Source: Clostridiales bacterium
Lineage (GTDB): Bacteria; Bacillota; Clostridia; Lachnospirales; Lachnospiraceae
NCBI GenBank assembly: GCA_022770525.1
Contig: JALEHN010000104.1
Location: 1-64,000, forward strand
DNA: 64,000 nt
Direction: 5' to 3'
Shown: in pieces, positions 7,720 to 17,277 of the stretch
Numbering within the stretch: position 1 is the stretch's first letter
How the letters are laid out: every line of letters begins with the position of its first letter
Made by a program: the position numbers and the translations under genes
The notes under the pieces: generated by a model
What the model was told of the DNA's origin: nothing
Database searches by the model: none
What the model saw: the letters and a program-made list of their open reading frames with translations, nothing else

Positions 7720-9900
7720 ATGGCTGAACAGACAGTGAAAAAAGCGCCGGAAGCGGATGTCATCAATAAAGATGAACAGACAATGAAAAAGCCGGAATAT
7801 TATACAAATCGCGAGTTAAGCTGGCTTGAATTTAACTATCGTGTGCTCAGCGAGGCGAAGGATAAAACACTCCCGCTTTTTGAGCGCTTAAAGTTTTTAA
7901 GTATTACGGCATCAAATCTTGATGAGTTTTTTATGATTCGCGTAGCTTCTCTTAAAGATATGGTCCATGCAAACTATACGAAGCCGGATATTTCGGGCAT
8001 GACACCACAAAAACAGCTGACAGCGATCAGCAAAAAGACCCATGAGCTTTGTGCGGCACAGTATAACACATATAATCGTTCATTTTTACCGGCACTGAAA
8101 AAGGAAAAGCTTCAGATCGTTTCAAATTTTGAAGATTTGACGAAGGAACAGTCAGACTATGTGGATGAATATTTTATGCGTGATGTTTATCCGGTATTGA
8201 CACCGATGGCTGTAGATTCATCCCGCCCGTTCCCGCTGATTAAAAATAAAACATTAAACATCGGTGCATTGATTTACGATGAGGAAAAGGGTGATAAAGC
8301 CTTTGATTTCGCAACCGTCCAGGTGCCAAGTGTTCTGCCGAGGTTTGTAAAGATACCTTCTTTGAAAAAAGGTGAAACAACCATTATTTTACTGGAACAG
8401 ATTATTGAGAAAAATATTCAGAAGCTGTTTTTAAATTATAAAGTCATCTGCGCTTATCCGTATCGGATCATGAGAAATGCGGATTTAACGATTGAAGAAG
8501 ACGAGGCGGAAGATTTACTGAAGGAAATCCAGAAGCAGCTTAAAATGCGCCAGTGGGGTGAGGTTATCCGTCTTGAAATTGAGGAAGATGTTGATAAACG
8601 ACTGCTGAAGCTGCTTAAAAAAGAGTTTAATGTAGGCGAGGAAGATATTTATAAAGTCAATGGCCCCCTTGATCTGACATTTCTTATGAAGGTTAATGGT
8701 ATGGATGGCTTTGACCATTTAAAATATAAAAAGTATAAGCCGCAGCCTGTCCATGGTATGAACAGCGAGGAAGATATCTTTACCCAGATCAGACGTCATG
8801 ATATTGTTCTGCATCATCCGTATCAGACCTTTGATCCGGTTGTTGATTTTGTCCGTCAGGCGGCAAAAGATCCAAATGTCTTAGCTATTAAACAGACACT
8901 TTACCGTGTCAGCAGCAATTCACCGATTATAGCTTCATTAGCTGAAGCAGCTGAAAACGGCAAACAGGTTTCAGTTCTTGTGGAGCTTAAAGCGCGGTTT
9001 GATGAGGAAAATAACATCATATGGGCAAAAATGCTTGAAAAGGCAGGCTGCCACGTGATTTACGGCCTTGTGGGCTTAAAGACCCACAGTAAAATCACAC
9101 TTGTTGTGCGCAGAGATGAAGACGGCATTCGCAGATATGTCCATCTCGGTACAGGTAACTATAACGATTCCACGGCGAAGCTGTATACAGATATGGGGCT
9201 TATGACCTGTTCAAAACCGATCGGTGAAGATGCCACCGCTGTATTTAATATGCTGTCGGGATATTCAGAGCCGGAGGCATGGAATAAGCTGATTGTCGCG
9301 CCGCTGTGGATTCGCGACCGTTTTTATGAAATGATCGACCGGGAGAAGCAAAATGCCCTCGAAGGCAAACCTGCAAGGATTGTGGCGAAGATGAATTCTC
9401 TCTGTGACCAGAAGATTATTGCCAAACTTTATGAGGCTTCTGCCGCCGGGGTTAAAATTGACCTGATTATCCGGGGCATATGCTGCCTGAAGGTCGGTAT
9501 ACCGGGTGTCAGCGAAAATATTACAGTGCGTTCAATCGTCGGCAATTTCCTTGAACACAGCCGTATTTTCTATTTCTATAATAATGGCTTTGAGGAAGTT
9601 TATATGGGCAGTGCCGACTGGATGCCTAGAAATCTTGATAAGCGTGTGGAAATAGTTTTCCCTGTGGAAGATGAAGCCTGCAAAGCAGAAGTGATGGAAG
9701 TGCTTCGCATCCAGCTGGAGGACAATGTCAAAGCCCGTATATTAAAACCGGATGATTCGTATGAGCGGGTTGACAGAAGAGGAAAAACAAGCCTTTCATC
9801 CCAGGATTATTTCTGTGAAAAGGCCATTGCCCAGGCTAAAGAAAACGAAGAAGATAAAAAAGAAAAAAGCAGAGTATTTGTACCTGTAGAGAGTATTTAA
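7720..9900 (+). CDS. ppk: polyphosphate kinase 1
   Basis: Reversible transfer of the ATP gamma-phosphate onto polyphosphate chains. At 726 residues it has the full PPK1 architecture: N-terminal helical domain starting at NRELSWLEFNYRVL, a head domain, and two phospholipase-D-like C domains. The autophosphorylated histidine is in GLKTHSKITLVVRR, followed by YVHLGTGNYN; the second C domain has GICCLKVG and EHSRIFYF. ATG 7720 sits after AAAGGAG; a TTG at 7702 is unlikely. It is the last gene of the DUF815-Ppx-ppk group and is followed by a hairpin. The C-terminal tail is Lys/Glu-rich. Confidence 0.96.
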   Translation: MAEQTVKKAPEADVINKDEQTMKKPEYYTNRELSWLEFNYRVLSEAKDKTLPLFERLKFLSITASNLDEFFMIRVASLKDMVHANYTKPDISGMTPQKQLTAISKKTHELCAAQYNTYNRSFLPALKKEKLQIVSNFEDLTKEQSDYVDEYFMRDVYPVLTPMAVDSSRPFPLIKNKTLNIGALIYDEEKGDKAFDFATVQVPSVLPRFVKIPSLKKGETTIILLEQIIEKNIQKLFLNYKVICAYPYRIMRNADLTIEEDEAEDLLKEIQKQLKMRQWGEVIRLEIEEDVDKRLLKLLKKEFNVGEEDIYKVNGPLDLTFLMKVNGMDGFDHLKYKKYKPQPVHGMNSEEDIFTQIRRHDIVLHHPYQTFDPVVDFVRQAAKDPNVLAIKQTLYRVSSNSPIIASLAEAAENGKQVSVLVELKARFDEENNIIWAKMLEKAGCHVIYGLVGLKTHSKITLVVRRDEDGIRRYVHLGTGNYNDSTAKLYTDMGLMTCSKPIGEDATAVFNMLSGYSEPEAWNKLIVAPLWIRDRFYEMIDREKQNALEGKPARIVAKMNSLCDQKIIAKLYEASAAGVKIDLIIRGICCLKVGIPGVSENITVRSIVGNFLEHSRIFYFYNNGFEEVYMGSADWMPRNLDKRVEIVFPVEDEACKAEVMEVLRIQLEDNVKARILKPDDSYERVDRRGKTSLSSQDYFCEKAIAQAKENEEDKKEKSRVFVPVESI

Positions 9901-9931
9901 ACTACTGAAAGTAAAAATGGAGAATCATAAA

Positions 9932-9960
9932 TGGAGAATCCCGCTTTGCGGGGTTCTCCA
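9932..9960 (+). terminator. GC-rich hairpin after ppk
   Basis: Inverted repeat with arms TGGAGAATCCCGC and GCGGGGTTCTCCA around a TTT loop (one G-T pair). It lies 31 bases after the ppk stop. No clear T-run follows, so it could be an mRNA 3' end stabiliser as well as a terminator. Confidence 0.55.
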
Positions 9961-9984
9961 TCTGCAGTAAAGCTAAAACAGAAT

Positions 9985-10020
9985 CGGTATCATCCACGCT
10001 GATTGATGTGGATGATACCG
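9985..10020 (-). terminator. terminator of the minus-strand zinc-ribbon gene
   Basis: A perfect 13-base inverted repeat (CGGTATCATCCAC / GTGGATGATACCG) with a 10-base loop, 6 bases beyond the stop of the minus-strand gene at 10027. On the minus strand it is followed by ATTCTGTTTTAGC, a modest T-rich tail. Confidence 0.7.
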
Positions 10021-10026
10021 GCGCAT

Positions 10027-10683
10027 TTACAGTCCCTGCATTTCGTATATTTCATTGAATATTTTCTGAAATTCAGGGAGCGACATCATATAAAATACGG
10101 ACACAAGCATCAGTATTCCGGCAACAAGAATAACAGCACTGATAATAATACCGGCAATGGCCATGCCTTTGCCGCCGCCTTTTTTTAAGGCTATGATACC
10201 GAGAACAATGCCGACGATATCAAGCGGTATTGAAAGATAAGGCAGAAAGCACATGAAGAAAATGCTGGCAATACCAACAATCATGGAAGCCAGTGCGAAA
10301 GAATTAGCCGGCTGTTTCGGCGGCTGATTCTGCCAGTATGGCTGATTATTATTAAAGCCCTGATTGTTCTGCTGATTGTACCAGCCCTGATTATTCTGAT
10401 TGTTGTTCCAGTATTGGCTGTCAGGGTTATTGTTCCAGTTCTGGCTGTTTGGATTATTGTTCCGGTTTTGACTGTTCTGGCTGTTGTTAAAGCCCTGCCA
10501 CTGGGATGAAGAACCGTTATCATTTCGGGTTTCGCCGGATGTATAATAATCATCGTTATTGGAAGCCTGTCCTGAATTCTGGTTATTGTCAGGCTGTGGG
10601 TCTTTCGGAGCAAAACGCTGACCGCAAAAAACGCACTGTGATACGTCATCGCTGTTTTGTGAGCCGCAGTTTGGACAGATCAT
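10027..10683 (-). CDS. zinc-ribbon, Asn/Gln-rich, DUF4190-like membrane protein
   Basis: A 218-residue protein. The N-terminus is a zinc ribbon (MICPNCGSQN ... CVFCGQRF). It is followed by a 100-residue low-complexity linker very rich in Asn, Gln, Ser and Trp, then two hydrophobic segments (SFALASMIVGIASIFFMCFL and IVGIVLGIIALKKGGGKG with a further helix) typical of DUF4190 membrane proteins. ATG at 10683 follows AAGGAGG, whereas the upstream in-frame ATG has no such site. It is monocistronic, with its own promoter and terminator. It shares its zinc-ribbon, repeat and membrane layout with the protein at 46494. Function unknown. Confidence 0.85.
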   Translation of the reverse strand: MICPNCGSQNSDDVSQCVFCGQRFAPKDPQPDNNQNSGQASNNDDYYTSGETRNDNGSSSQWQGFNNSQNSQNRNNNPNSQNWNNNPDSQYWNNNQNNQGWYNQQNNQGFNNNQPYWQNQPPKQPANSFALASMIVGIASIFFMCFLPYLSIPLDIVGIVLGIIALKKGGGKGMAIAGIIISAVILVAGILMLVSVFYMMSLPEFQKIFNEIYEMQGL

Positions 10684-10734
10684 GAATATTCCTCCTTGGT
10701 ATGACGTTGATGTCATTTGTTATATTTTGTGAAT

Positions 10735-10763
10735 AGTATAACGTATTTTATTTTAATTTTCAA
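10735..10763 (-). promoter_or_regulatory. sigma-A-type promoter for zinc-ribbon gene
   Basis: On the minus strand TTGAAA (10763-10758) and TATACT (10740-10735) are 17 bases apart, an almost consensus housekeeping promoter. It gives a 5' leader of about 45 bases that contains the small dyad ATGAC/GTCAT. Confidence 0.8.
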
Positions 10764-10797
10764 TATATTATAAAACATGAAATGACGGATTAAGAAA

Positions 10798-11907
10798 ATG
10801 AACATATTAATATTTATAATGCTTATATTTTTCGGACTGGGACTTATTGACTGTATCACAGGGCGGCATATGGGACTTGCCGATGGCTTTGAGCGGGGGA
10901 TTGCTCAGACAGGAAGTCTCTGCATGTCGATTGTCGGTATTTACTGCATCGGTATCACCGTTGTACGGCAAAATATCGAATCGGTAGCAGCGTTGTTTGA
11001 AAAACTTCCTTTTGACGGTTCGATCATCACATCAATGATACTGGCACCGGATCTTGGCGGTTATCCGCTGGCACTAGAAATTGCCGCATCGCCGGAGCTT
11101 ATTGTGTTTTCAGGGTTTTTATTATCAGGGGGTCTTGGATGCCTGATCAGTTTTCAGCTGCCGATTGCACTGGTAATGATAAAAAAGGAACATACAAATG
11201 AGATGATGCAGGGCTTTGTACCGGGAATCATTGCTATTCCGGCGGGATTATTGGCGGGCGGTATAATGCTGTCAATGGATATTCGTGTGATGCTCATCAA
11301 TATGGTGCCTGTTTTAGTTGTATGTCTGATCCTTGCCTTCGGTGCGGTCAAATTCCCAAAAGGAATACAGAAAGTTCTCAGTGCCTTTGGAACGGGAATC
11401 CGGTATTTGTCTATGATTTTATCCGCAGTTGTGCTGATAGGCCTGTTTTATGAGCCATGGCAGCTTGCGCCTTCGGATCTCGTTAAGGAAGCTCTTGTAA
11501 TTTCGGTAAAAATTGCCGTTGTCGTATGCGGCGGGCTGGCCCTCTCGGATTTCATTTTAAATCACTGCCGTGGGGTGATTCGTACAGCGGCTTTAAAACT
11601 GGGCATCAATCAATTTGCCATGGTCGGACTTGTTTTAAGTCTCACATCGGGCATTGCCATGCTGCCGCTTTTTGAAAAAATGGATCATCGGGGGAGACTG
11701 ATGAATGCGGCTTTTTCTGTGATGGGTGCGTATGTATTCGGCGGTCAGATGGCTTTTGTGGCAGGACTGACAACAACAAAAAATCTGTTAATTTATATGG
11801 CCGGAAAGCTGATTTCAGGCATTCTGGCATTGGTCGTTGTATGGCTGATGGATAAAACCCGTAAAAGTGCAAAAGGTCCTGTGGAGGAATGCGTGCATAC
11901 CAAATAA
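10798..11907 (+). CDS. eutH: EutH-family ethanolamine transporter
   Basis: A polytopic inner-membrane protein of 369 residues with 10-11 hydrophobic segments, beginning MNILIFIMLIFFGLGLID. The conserved EutH features are a GLADGFERGI segment, LAPDLGGYPLA and the GGQMAFVAGLT stretch near the C-terminus. EutH imports ethanolamine (in the family mainly at low external concentration). No eutBC, microcompartment shell or other eut catabolic gene is adjacent. Only a lone EutQ-like cupin is found 28 kb away at 39984, so this copy may supply ethanolamine for something other than a classical eut pathway. The ribosome binding site is weak. Confidence 0.88.
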   Translation: MNILIFIMLIFFGLGLIDCITGRHMGLADGFERGIAQTGSLCMSIVGIYCIGITVVRQNIESVAALFEKLPFDGSIITSMILAPDLGGYPLALEIAASPELIVFSGFLLSGGLGCLISFQLPIALVMIKKEHTNEMMQGFVPGIIAIPAGLLAGGIMLSMDIRVMLINMVPVLVVCLILAFGAVKFPKGIQKVLSAFGTGIRYLSMILSAVVLIGLFYEPWQLAPSDLVKEALVISVKIAVVVCGGLALSDFILNHCRGVIRTAALKLGINQFAMVGLVLSLTSGIAMLPLFEKMDHRGRLMNAAFSVMGAYVFGGQMAFVAGLTTTKNLLIYMAGKLISGILALVVVWLMDKTRKSAKGPVEECVHTK

Positions 11908-11977
11908 CAGATGATGAAATCACCAAAGAATGACAAAAAAACTGCACAGTTTTCTACAGGTGTTTTTATTGAATTCG

Positions 11978-12006
11978 TTGAAATGAAAAAAAGATTGTGC
12001 TATACT
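11978..12006 (+). promoter_or_regulatory. sigma-A-type promoter for giant repeat protein
   Basis: TTGAAA at 11978-11983 and TATACT at 12001-12006 are separated by exactly 17 bases. The predicted transcript start, about 12013, leaves a very short leader before ATG 12028. This also supports 12028 as the true start instead of the in-frame ATG at 11911. Confidence 0.8.
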
Positions 12007-12027
12007 TTTTTTCGTGAGGTTATATCA

Positions 12028-15000
12028 ATGAGAAAACGAATGAAATCAGAAAATAAAAATAAAGGTTTAATACCGGGAGTAAAGATGATACTGGTGTGCG
12101 CGGTGCTTTTCATCAGTTTATCAGCTGCCGGTATTTTTTCATATATCAAGTACAAAACAGATGAGACCGGTCATTATATACCTTCTGTCAGTTCCGTGAG
12201 ATTTGAAAATGGCAGGGTACTTGAGCTGACATGGTCTTTTGGAAAATATAAAAAGGTGCAGGCCGGGGATTACAATTACAGGCTGCAGTTTTACGATGAA
12301 AACAGGCAGCTTCAAATGGAACTGAATGTCGGTAAGATCAGTGATACGGCAGTGGATCTAAACAGTGGTGAGATCAGTGATACGGCAGTGCCTCCAAACA
12401 TTGGTGAGAAAAGCGATGCGGCAATGGCGCTAAACAGTGGTGAGATCGGTGATATGACAGTGGTGCAGTGTTCGGCGGCTGTATATGGTGATGACGGCAA
12501 TGAAGGGACGACAGAGAAATATCAGACGGTACTGAACTTTCCGATATACATTGACAGCGATGATGTCATCCATCTTGTACTTGATGCACCGGATGACCGG
12601 GCAGCCATGCTTTGTTTACAGCCCGGGGCCGATGGTGAAGATTTCGACAGCACATACAGTGCTATGAAACTGTGGACAAAAGCAGGTATTGATCTGACGA
12701 AAAAAATCTATGTCCGGATCCAGGCATGCGACATAAGCGGGACAGGCGGAAAATGGGCGCAGAGCGGCTATGAAAATCTTTTGATGGGACAAGGCTGTGA
12801 CAGTGAAAACCACAGATATACAATCAGTAACAGCCGCCATTTATTCAATATCCGTTTTATGGAGTATCTGTTTAGAGATAAAGACACGTCAGTGACATAT
12901 TTGCAGACAGAAAGTTTTTCGTGTGATGATAAAACGTTTATTCCGATAGAAAGTCTGTCGGAAAATTCTGTTTATGACGGCACCGGTGAGACAATCCGTA
13001 AGCTTATTCTTTGTGCTTCAGCAGAGGATGAGAAGCTTGGTTTTGTGCGTGAAAACAGGGGAACGATCAAAGACCTGATTATTGAAGAAGCCTCTGTGGA
13101 GGGTGCCGGAGGGTGTGCGGCATCGGTGACGGGCGTTGTCTGCGCAGTGAATCTTGGTGTCATTGAAAATGTCAGAACAGTACAATGCCGTGTCCTTGGA
13201 CAGGATTTTGTCGGCGGTATAGCGGGCTGTTTGGGTGACGGTGAGATGGTTGACTGTGAAAATGATGGCGGTACGGTATCGGGAAGGGATTTTGTCGGCG
13301 GTATTTACGGATATGCTTGTGCATCAGATGATGAAAAGTCGGTGTTTGACGGCAAAGGAACGAAAAACAGAGCTGATGTCACCGGACGCAGATATGTCGG
13401 CGGTATTACGGGATTTAACGGACATATCCGCCGTGCTGCGGATACGGAAGGCAAAGACAAAACTGTTTATCTGCCGGATTTTGATGCCTGTGACGATATT
13501 GAGATGATTCACTGGATCAACGAAGGTCTTGTGTATGCGTCGGAAAAATATGCCGGAGGTATTACCGGCTATAATACGGCAGTGATCACAGACTGTGAAG
13601 TGATTGTGGAAACGACTGATGAAGCGTTAGAAAGGCTTGATGCAATCACGGGAACTGATATTTCTGCCATGGGCAGCTATATCGGCGGTGTGGCCGGATG
13701 CAGCAGCGGTGTCATCAGAGCTTTGGAAGAAGGCGGTATCGTTAATGTCTACTGTCTGGTCAGAGGTAAAAATTATGTCGGCGGTGTTGTCGGATGCAGC
13801 AGACCGTCGGCAAAAATAAGCGGGTATAAATTATCCGGAGGCAATATTACAGGGCAGAGCTTTGTGGGCGGTTATATCGGCATTAATCATTCACCGGAAA
13901 TACTTAATGGCACTGTGCTTGAAGCATCACCCCGTCTTGTAAAGGGGCAGTGTTTTGTCGGCGGCCTGATCGGAGGAAACATTGTTCTTGTCAGTGATGA
14001 TCAAAGATCGCTGACTTTGAATTTTAATGTTCATCATGAGGAAGGAGAAGTGATCAGTGCCGGACCGTATGCCGGCGGTGTTGCAGGATTTAATGCATTG
14101 TTTACAAAACTTAATGAAAGTGAAGCATACGGCGGCAGTGCAGCGGATATAATTCTTGAAAAAAATGAACAGATGCGCCTCCTTTTTGATGATGCCGGAA
14201 AGAACAGCCAAAAGATTACAAAAGCGATGGAAGAACTGTTATATAACCGGGGAAGCGGGGGCATCGGCAGGAGAGCCGGAAGCGGATGGCAGCTTCAAAT
14301 GACGACCCCGGCTGTATTTCTTGACAGCTATGGCGATATGATATTGGCAAAGGTTTCAGGAAGTGTGCATGTGGGCGGCGTTTGCGGCTACAATGACGAC
14401 AGAACCGTTCTTAAAATCAAAGGTATAAGAAATAAAGCGGATATTTATGCAGAAAAAACACTTGGTTCTTCGGAAGGAGAATTTGCTTATGCCGGCGGCA
14501 TCATCGGACTTGTGCAGAAGAATTGTACAGTGAATCAGTGCACGGTTTATGAAAGTGTATCTGTTTTGCATCACGGTACTTACCATGGTGCTGTTGCGGA
14601 AGTAAATGAAGGTATCATTACCGATTGTGAAGGCGGTGAAGCAGGAGATGTAAATATCAGTCATCTCGGCGGTATTGTGGGGCTTAACAGGGAACATGGC
14701 ACTGTTTTAAAGTGCAGGCTGACGGGAACCCTGAGCGGAAATTCAAATATCGGCGGCATCGCTTCAAAAAACAAAGGCAGGATTACAGAGTGTACGATTG
14801 ATGGTGATGTTACAGGCGTCGGATATAATATCGGCGGCGCTGCGGGTATCAATGAAGGGGTGATTCAGGATACGGCTGTCCATAAGTCGGTTGTCGGTTC
14901 CGGTGATTCGGACGGTAAATATTTCCGCGGCAATGGCTGCTGTGTCGGCGGTATCGCAGGTTACAGCACCGGTAGTATTGAAAACTGTACTGTGGAAAGC

Positions 15001-17277
15001 GGCGGTATCAGAGGCAGCGGCTTCGTGGGCGGTTTTGCAGGCTATCAGGATAAAAATTACAGACAAAATACCGGAGGCATACTGACAGGGCTTGTCAATA
15101 CGACAGAAGTTACGGCTAAAAACTATGCCGGTGGTATTGTCGGCTATGTCGGCGGTGAGGCAGAGCTTTCCCAGTGTTCGAATCAGGCGATTATTTACTG
15201 TTCGGAAGGGATTGTCGGCGGAATTACTGCTTATAATGATGAGTCGGGTCAGATTAAACGGTGCAGTGTACAGAGTCGTCTTGAAGCGCCAAATGCAAAG
15301 ACGGCCGGCGGCCTGTGCGGCATTAATAACGGAAAGATTGAACAGTGCCGTGTGGACGGCGGATTTAAAATCGTCGGAAGTCATATCATCGGCGGTATTG
15401 CGGGTATAAATAACGGCTATATCAATCTTTCAACGGCGGCAGAAGTTGAAATCGCACTTCAGGGCGGTATGCCTGAAAGCGCAGTGGGCGGCATCGTCGG
15501 AAAAAATTCAGGCACGATTGCTGTCAGCGGTTCTCCGGTCAAAACTTCGGGCAAAGCGGCAAAACCGGTGATCGTAACGAGCAATACCGGGGGCAGTTTT
15601 GTGGGCGGCGTTGCCGGTTACAATGAAGGAGTGATCAGTGGTATTTTACCGGCAGATGTAAAGACAACAATGTATGGGCAGATTGTTATGAAAAATAAGG
15701 CAGCCGCATATATCGGAGGCATTGCCGGTAAAAATGAAGGAGAAATTACAGGCTATATTTTTTCGGGTTATATTGAGGCTTTTGCAGGAAAGAACTGCAG
15801 TGTCGGAGGCATTGCCGGCATCAATGGGAATAATGACGAAAAAGACGTTCAGGCGGTGATCAGTCAGTGTGAGACTGCGGATATAAGGCTTGCCGGTGAG
15901 ACGATGGATGATACAGGGACAGGTGATACCGCTAAATGTACAATACTGGTAAACGGTGAAGGCGATACAGCCATTGGCGGTATTGCCGGCAGCAATATGA
16001 AGAATGGTCTTATTTTGGAATCTTCGCTGATTCATTGCTATATCCGGGGGATGACCGGATATACCGGCGGCATAGCCGGCCTTAATCAGGGCGAAATTGC
16101 TTCATGTAAAGGCAATTTGCAAAATCATGCGGCTGCGGTTTCTAAAATAAGGGTAAAAATATACGCCGACGGCGGAAGTGTCGGCGGTATCGCCGGACTG
16201 AATGCGGAAAAGGGTATCATCAGGGAATGTGACACAGGAACGGACTGGGTCATTTTACAGGCTGCGCAGAAGGAAAAAGAAGCAGAGAAATCATTAAATG
16301 CAGCCGGCGGCATTGCAGGAAGAAACAGTTCGTCAGAGTGTATTGCGGACAGTGAAAACTATGCCCCGGTGAAAAAAACAAAGCCTGAGGATTACGGACT
16401 CACCGGAGGCATCGTGGGACTTCAGGAAACGACGCTGGCTACAGGCTGGCGCATTGAAAACTGTAAAAACTACGGTACAGTTGAAGGCGGAAAAAGTACA
16501 GGCGCCATTGTGGCACAGTGGCGTTATACAGGCGGAACGGTCAGTGCATGTGAAAACTACGGTGATATTACATCTTTTGACAGCAAAGCCGGTATGGTCG
16601 GATCAATTTGTCACCTTGGCGCAGGTCAAAAAGCAAACATCATTTCCTGTGTGAATTTCGGAAGTGTTTCGGCAGTTTCAGATGCAGGCGGTATTGTCGG
16701 AAGCATCGGGGAAAATAAAGAGCATTCTCAGGTTGTTATTACCGGATGCAGCAATGCCGGCTCTGTTTTAGCTGATGATGAAAATCTTGGCGGTATCGTC
16801 GGAAATTTTGATGATTCGTCTTCACAGGTATGGATGAATAAGTGTGTCAATTATTATCGCGCACAGGATGACAACTATAACGGAATTGCCCGGTATTGTG
16901 TGAATACAAAAGTTATGCTTTGCATGAATGTGGCATCAAATCTTGACGGCAGGGGCGATAATAGTTTTTACAGTATCGGAATTAACCGGCGTTTAGGTTT
17001 GACAAACCTTAACTTTTCCCTTGGAAAAAGACAGAGCAGCAGTACAAATATCAATTTAACGGACAGTGTTCCGTTAAAGATGCAGTTTCGGGGAATGGAC
17101 TATGCTGCTTTTAATAAGTGTATTGAGGATATGTTGGAAGGGCTTAAGTATGACCCGAATTCTCCGGGAAATAAAAAGAAATCAGCAAAAACATATTATG
17201 ATGATCTTCATGAAGCTGTGGAAGCTTTTTTGACCGGACTGGAGGAAAAAGAATATGATGAAACAAAAAACGAGTAA
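12028..17277 (+). CDS. giant GLUG-like repeat surface protein
   Basis: A 1749-residue predicted membrane-anchored extracellular protein. Residues 18-40 form one hydrophobic segment (signal anchor); no LPXTG motif or C-terminal anchor is seen. Residues 99-146 are four copies of a 12-residue repeat. From about residue 394 to 1590 there are about thirty copies of a GLUG-like motif of the form V/A/I-GG-I-A/V-G-Y/L-N followed by I-x-x-C, which suggests a long right-handed beta-helix. Cysteines recur in the repeats, for example IENCTVE. ATG 12028 follows GTGAGG and a consensus promoter. It overlaps the next gene by 23 bases. Adhesion or surface-layer roles are plausible but not shown. Confidence 0.85.
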   Translation: MRKRMKSENKNKGLIPGVKMILVCAVLFISLSAAGIFSYIKYKTDETGHYIPSVSSVRFENGRVLELTWSFGKYKKVQAGDYNYRLQFYDENRQLQMELNVGKISDTAVDLNSGEISDTAVPPNIGEKSDAAMALNSGEIGDMTVVQCSAAVYGDDGNEGTTEKYQTVLNFPIYIDSDDVIHLVLDAPDDRAAMLCLQPGADGEDFDSTYSAMKLWTKAGIDLTKKIYVRIQACDISGTGGKWAQSGYENLLMGQGCDSENHRYTISNSRHLFNIRFMEYLFRDKDTSVTYLQTESFSCDDKTFIPIESLSENSVYDGTGETIRKLILCASAEDEKLGFVRENRGTIKDLIIEEASVEGAGGCAASVTGVVCAVNLGVIENVRTVQCRVLGQDFVGGIAGCLGDGEMVDCENDGGTVSGRDFVGGIYGYACASDDEKSVFDGKGTKNRADVTGRRYVGGITGFNGHIRRAADTEGKDKTVYLPDFDACDDIEMIHWINEGLVYASEKYAGGITGYNTAVITDCEVIVETTDEALERLDAITGTDISAMGSYIGGVAGCSSGVIRALEEGGIVNVYCLVRGKNYVGGVVGCSRPSAKISGYKLSGGNITGQSFVGGYIGINHSPEILNGTVLEASPRLVKGQCFVGGLIGGNIVLVSDDQRSLTLNFNVHHEEGEVISAGPYAGGVAGFNALFTKLNESEAYGGSAADIILEKNEQMRLLFDDAGKNSQKITKAMEELLYNRGSGGIGRRAGSGWQLQMTTPAVFLDSYGDMILAKVSGSVHVGGVCGYNDDRTVLKIKGIRNKADIYAEKTLGSSEGEFAYAGGIIGLVQKNCTVNQCTVYESVSVLHHGTYHGAVAEVNEGIITDCEGGEAGDVNISHLGGIVGLNREHGTVLKCRLTGTLSGNSNIGGIASKNKGRITECTIDGDVTGVGYNIGGAAGINEGVIQDTAVHKSVVGSGDSDGKYFRGNGCCVGGIAGYSTGSIENCTVESGGIRGSGFVGGFAGYQDKNYRQNTGGILTGLVNTTEVTAKNYAGGIVGYVGGEAELSQCSNQAIIYCSEGIVGGITAYNDESGQIKRCSVQSRLEAPNAKTAGGLCGINNGKIEQCRVDGGFKIVGSHIIGGIAGINNGYINLSTAAEVEIALQGGMPESAVGGIVGKNSGTIAVSGSPVKTSGKAAKPVIVTSNTGGSFVGGVAGYNEGVISGILPADVKTTMYGQIVMKNKAAAYIGGIAGKNEGEITGYIFSGYIEAFAGKNCSVGGIAGINGNNDEKDVQAVISQCETADIRLAGETMDDTGTGDTAKCTILVNGEGDTAIGGIAGSNMKNGLILESSLIHCYIRGMTGYTGGIAGLNQGEIASCKGNLQNHAAAVSKIRVKIYADGGSVGGIAGLNAEKGIIRECDTGTDWVILQAAQKEKEAEKSLNAAGGIAGRNSSSECIADSENYAPVKKTKPEDYGLTGGIVGLQETTLATGWRIENCKNYGTVEGGKSTGAIVAQWRYTGGTVSACENYGDITSFDSKAGMVGSICHLGAGQKANIISCVNFGSVSAVSDAGGIVGSIGENKEHSQVVITGCSNAGSVLADDENLGGIVGNFDDSSSQVWMNKCVNYYRAQDDNYNGIARYCVNTKVMLCMNVASNLDGRGDNSFYSIGINRRLGLTNLNFSLGKRQSSSTNINLTDSVPLKMQFRGMDYAAFNKCIEDMLEGLKYDPNSPGNKKKSAKTYYDDLHEAVEAFLTGLEEKEYDETKNE
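12322..12465 (+). repeat. four tandem 36-bp repeats inside giant protein gene
   Basis: Four in-frame 36-base units encode the variants LNVGKISDTAVD, LNSGEISDTAVP, PNIGEKSDAAMA and LNSGEIGDMTVV. Units 1 and 2 are nearly identical and units 3 and 4 have diverged. The repeat lies between the signal anchor and the GLUG-like region. Confidence 0.9.

Noticed and set aside
14764-15384. 206-residue antisense frame inside the giant surface-protein gene
   Set aside because: No ribosome site or family match; repeat-rich codon pattern of the sense gene keeps the frame open.
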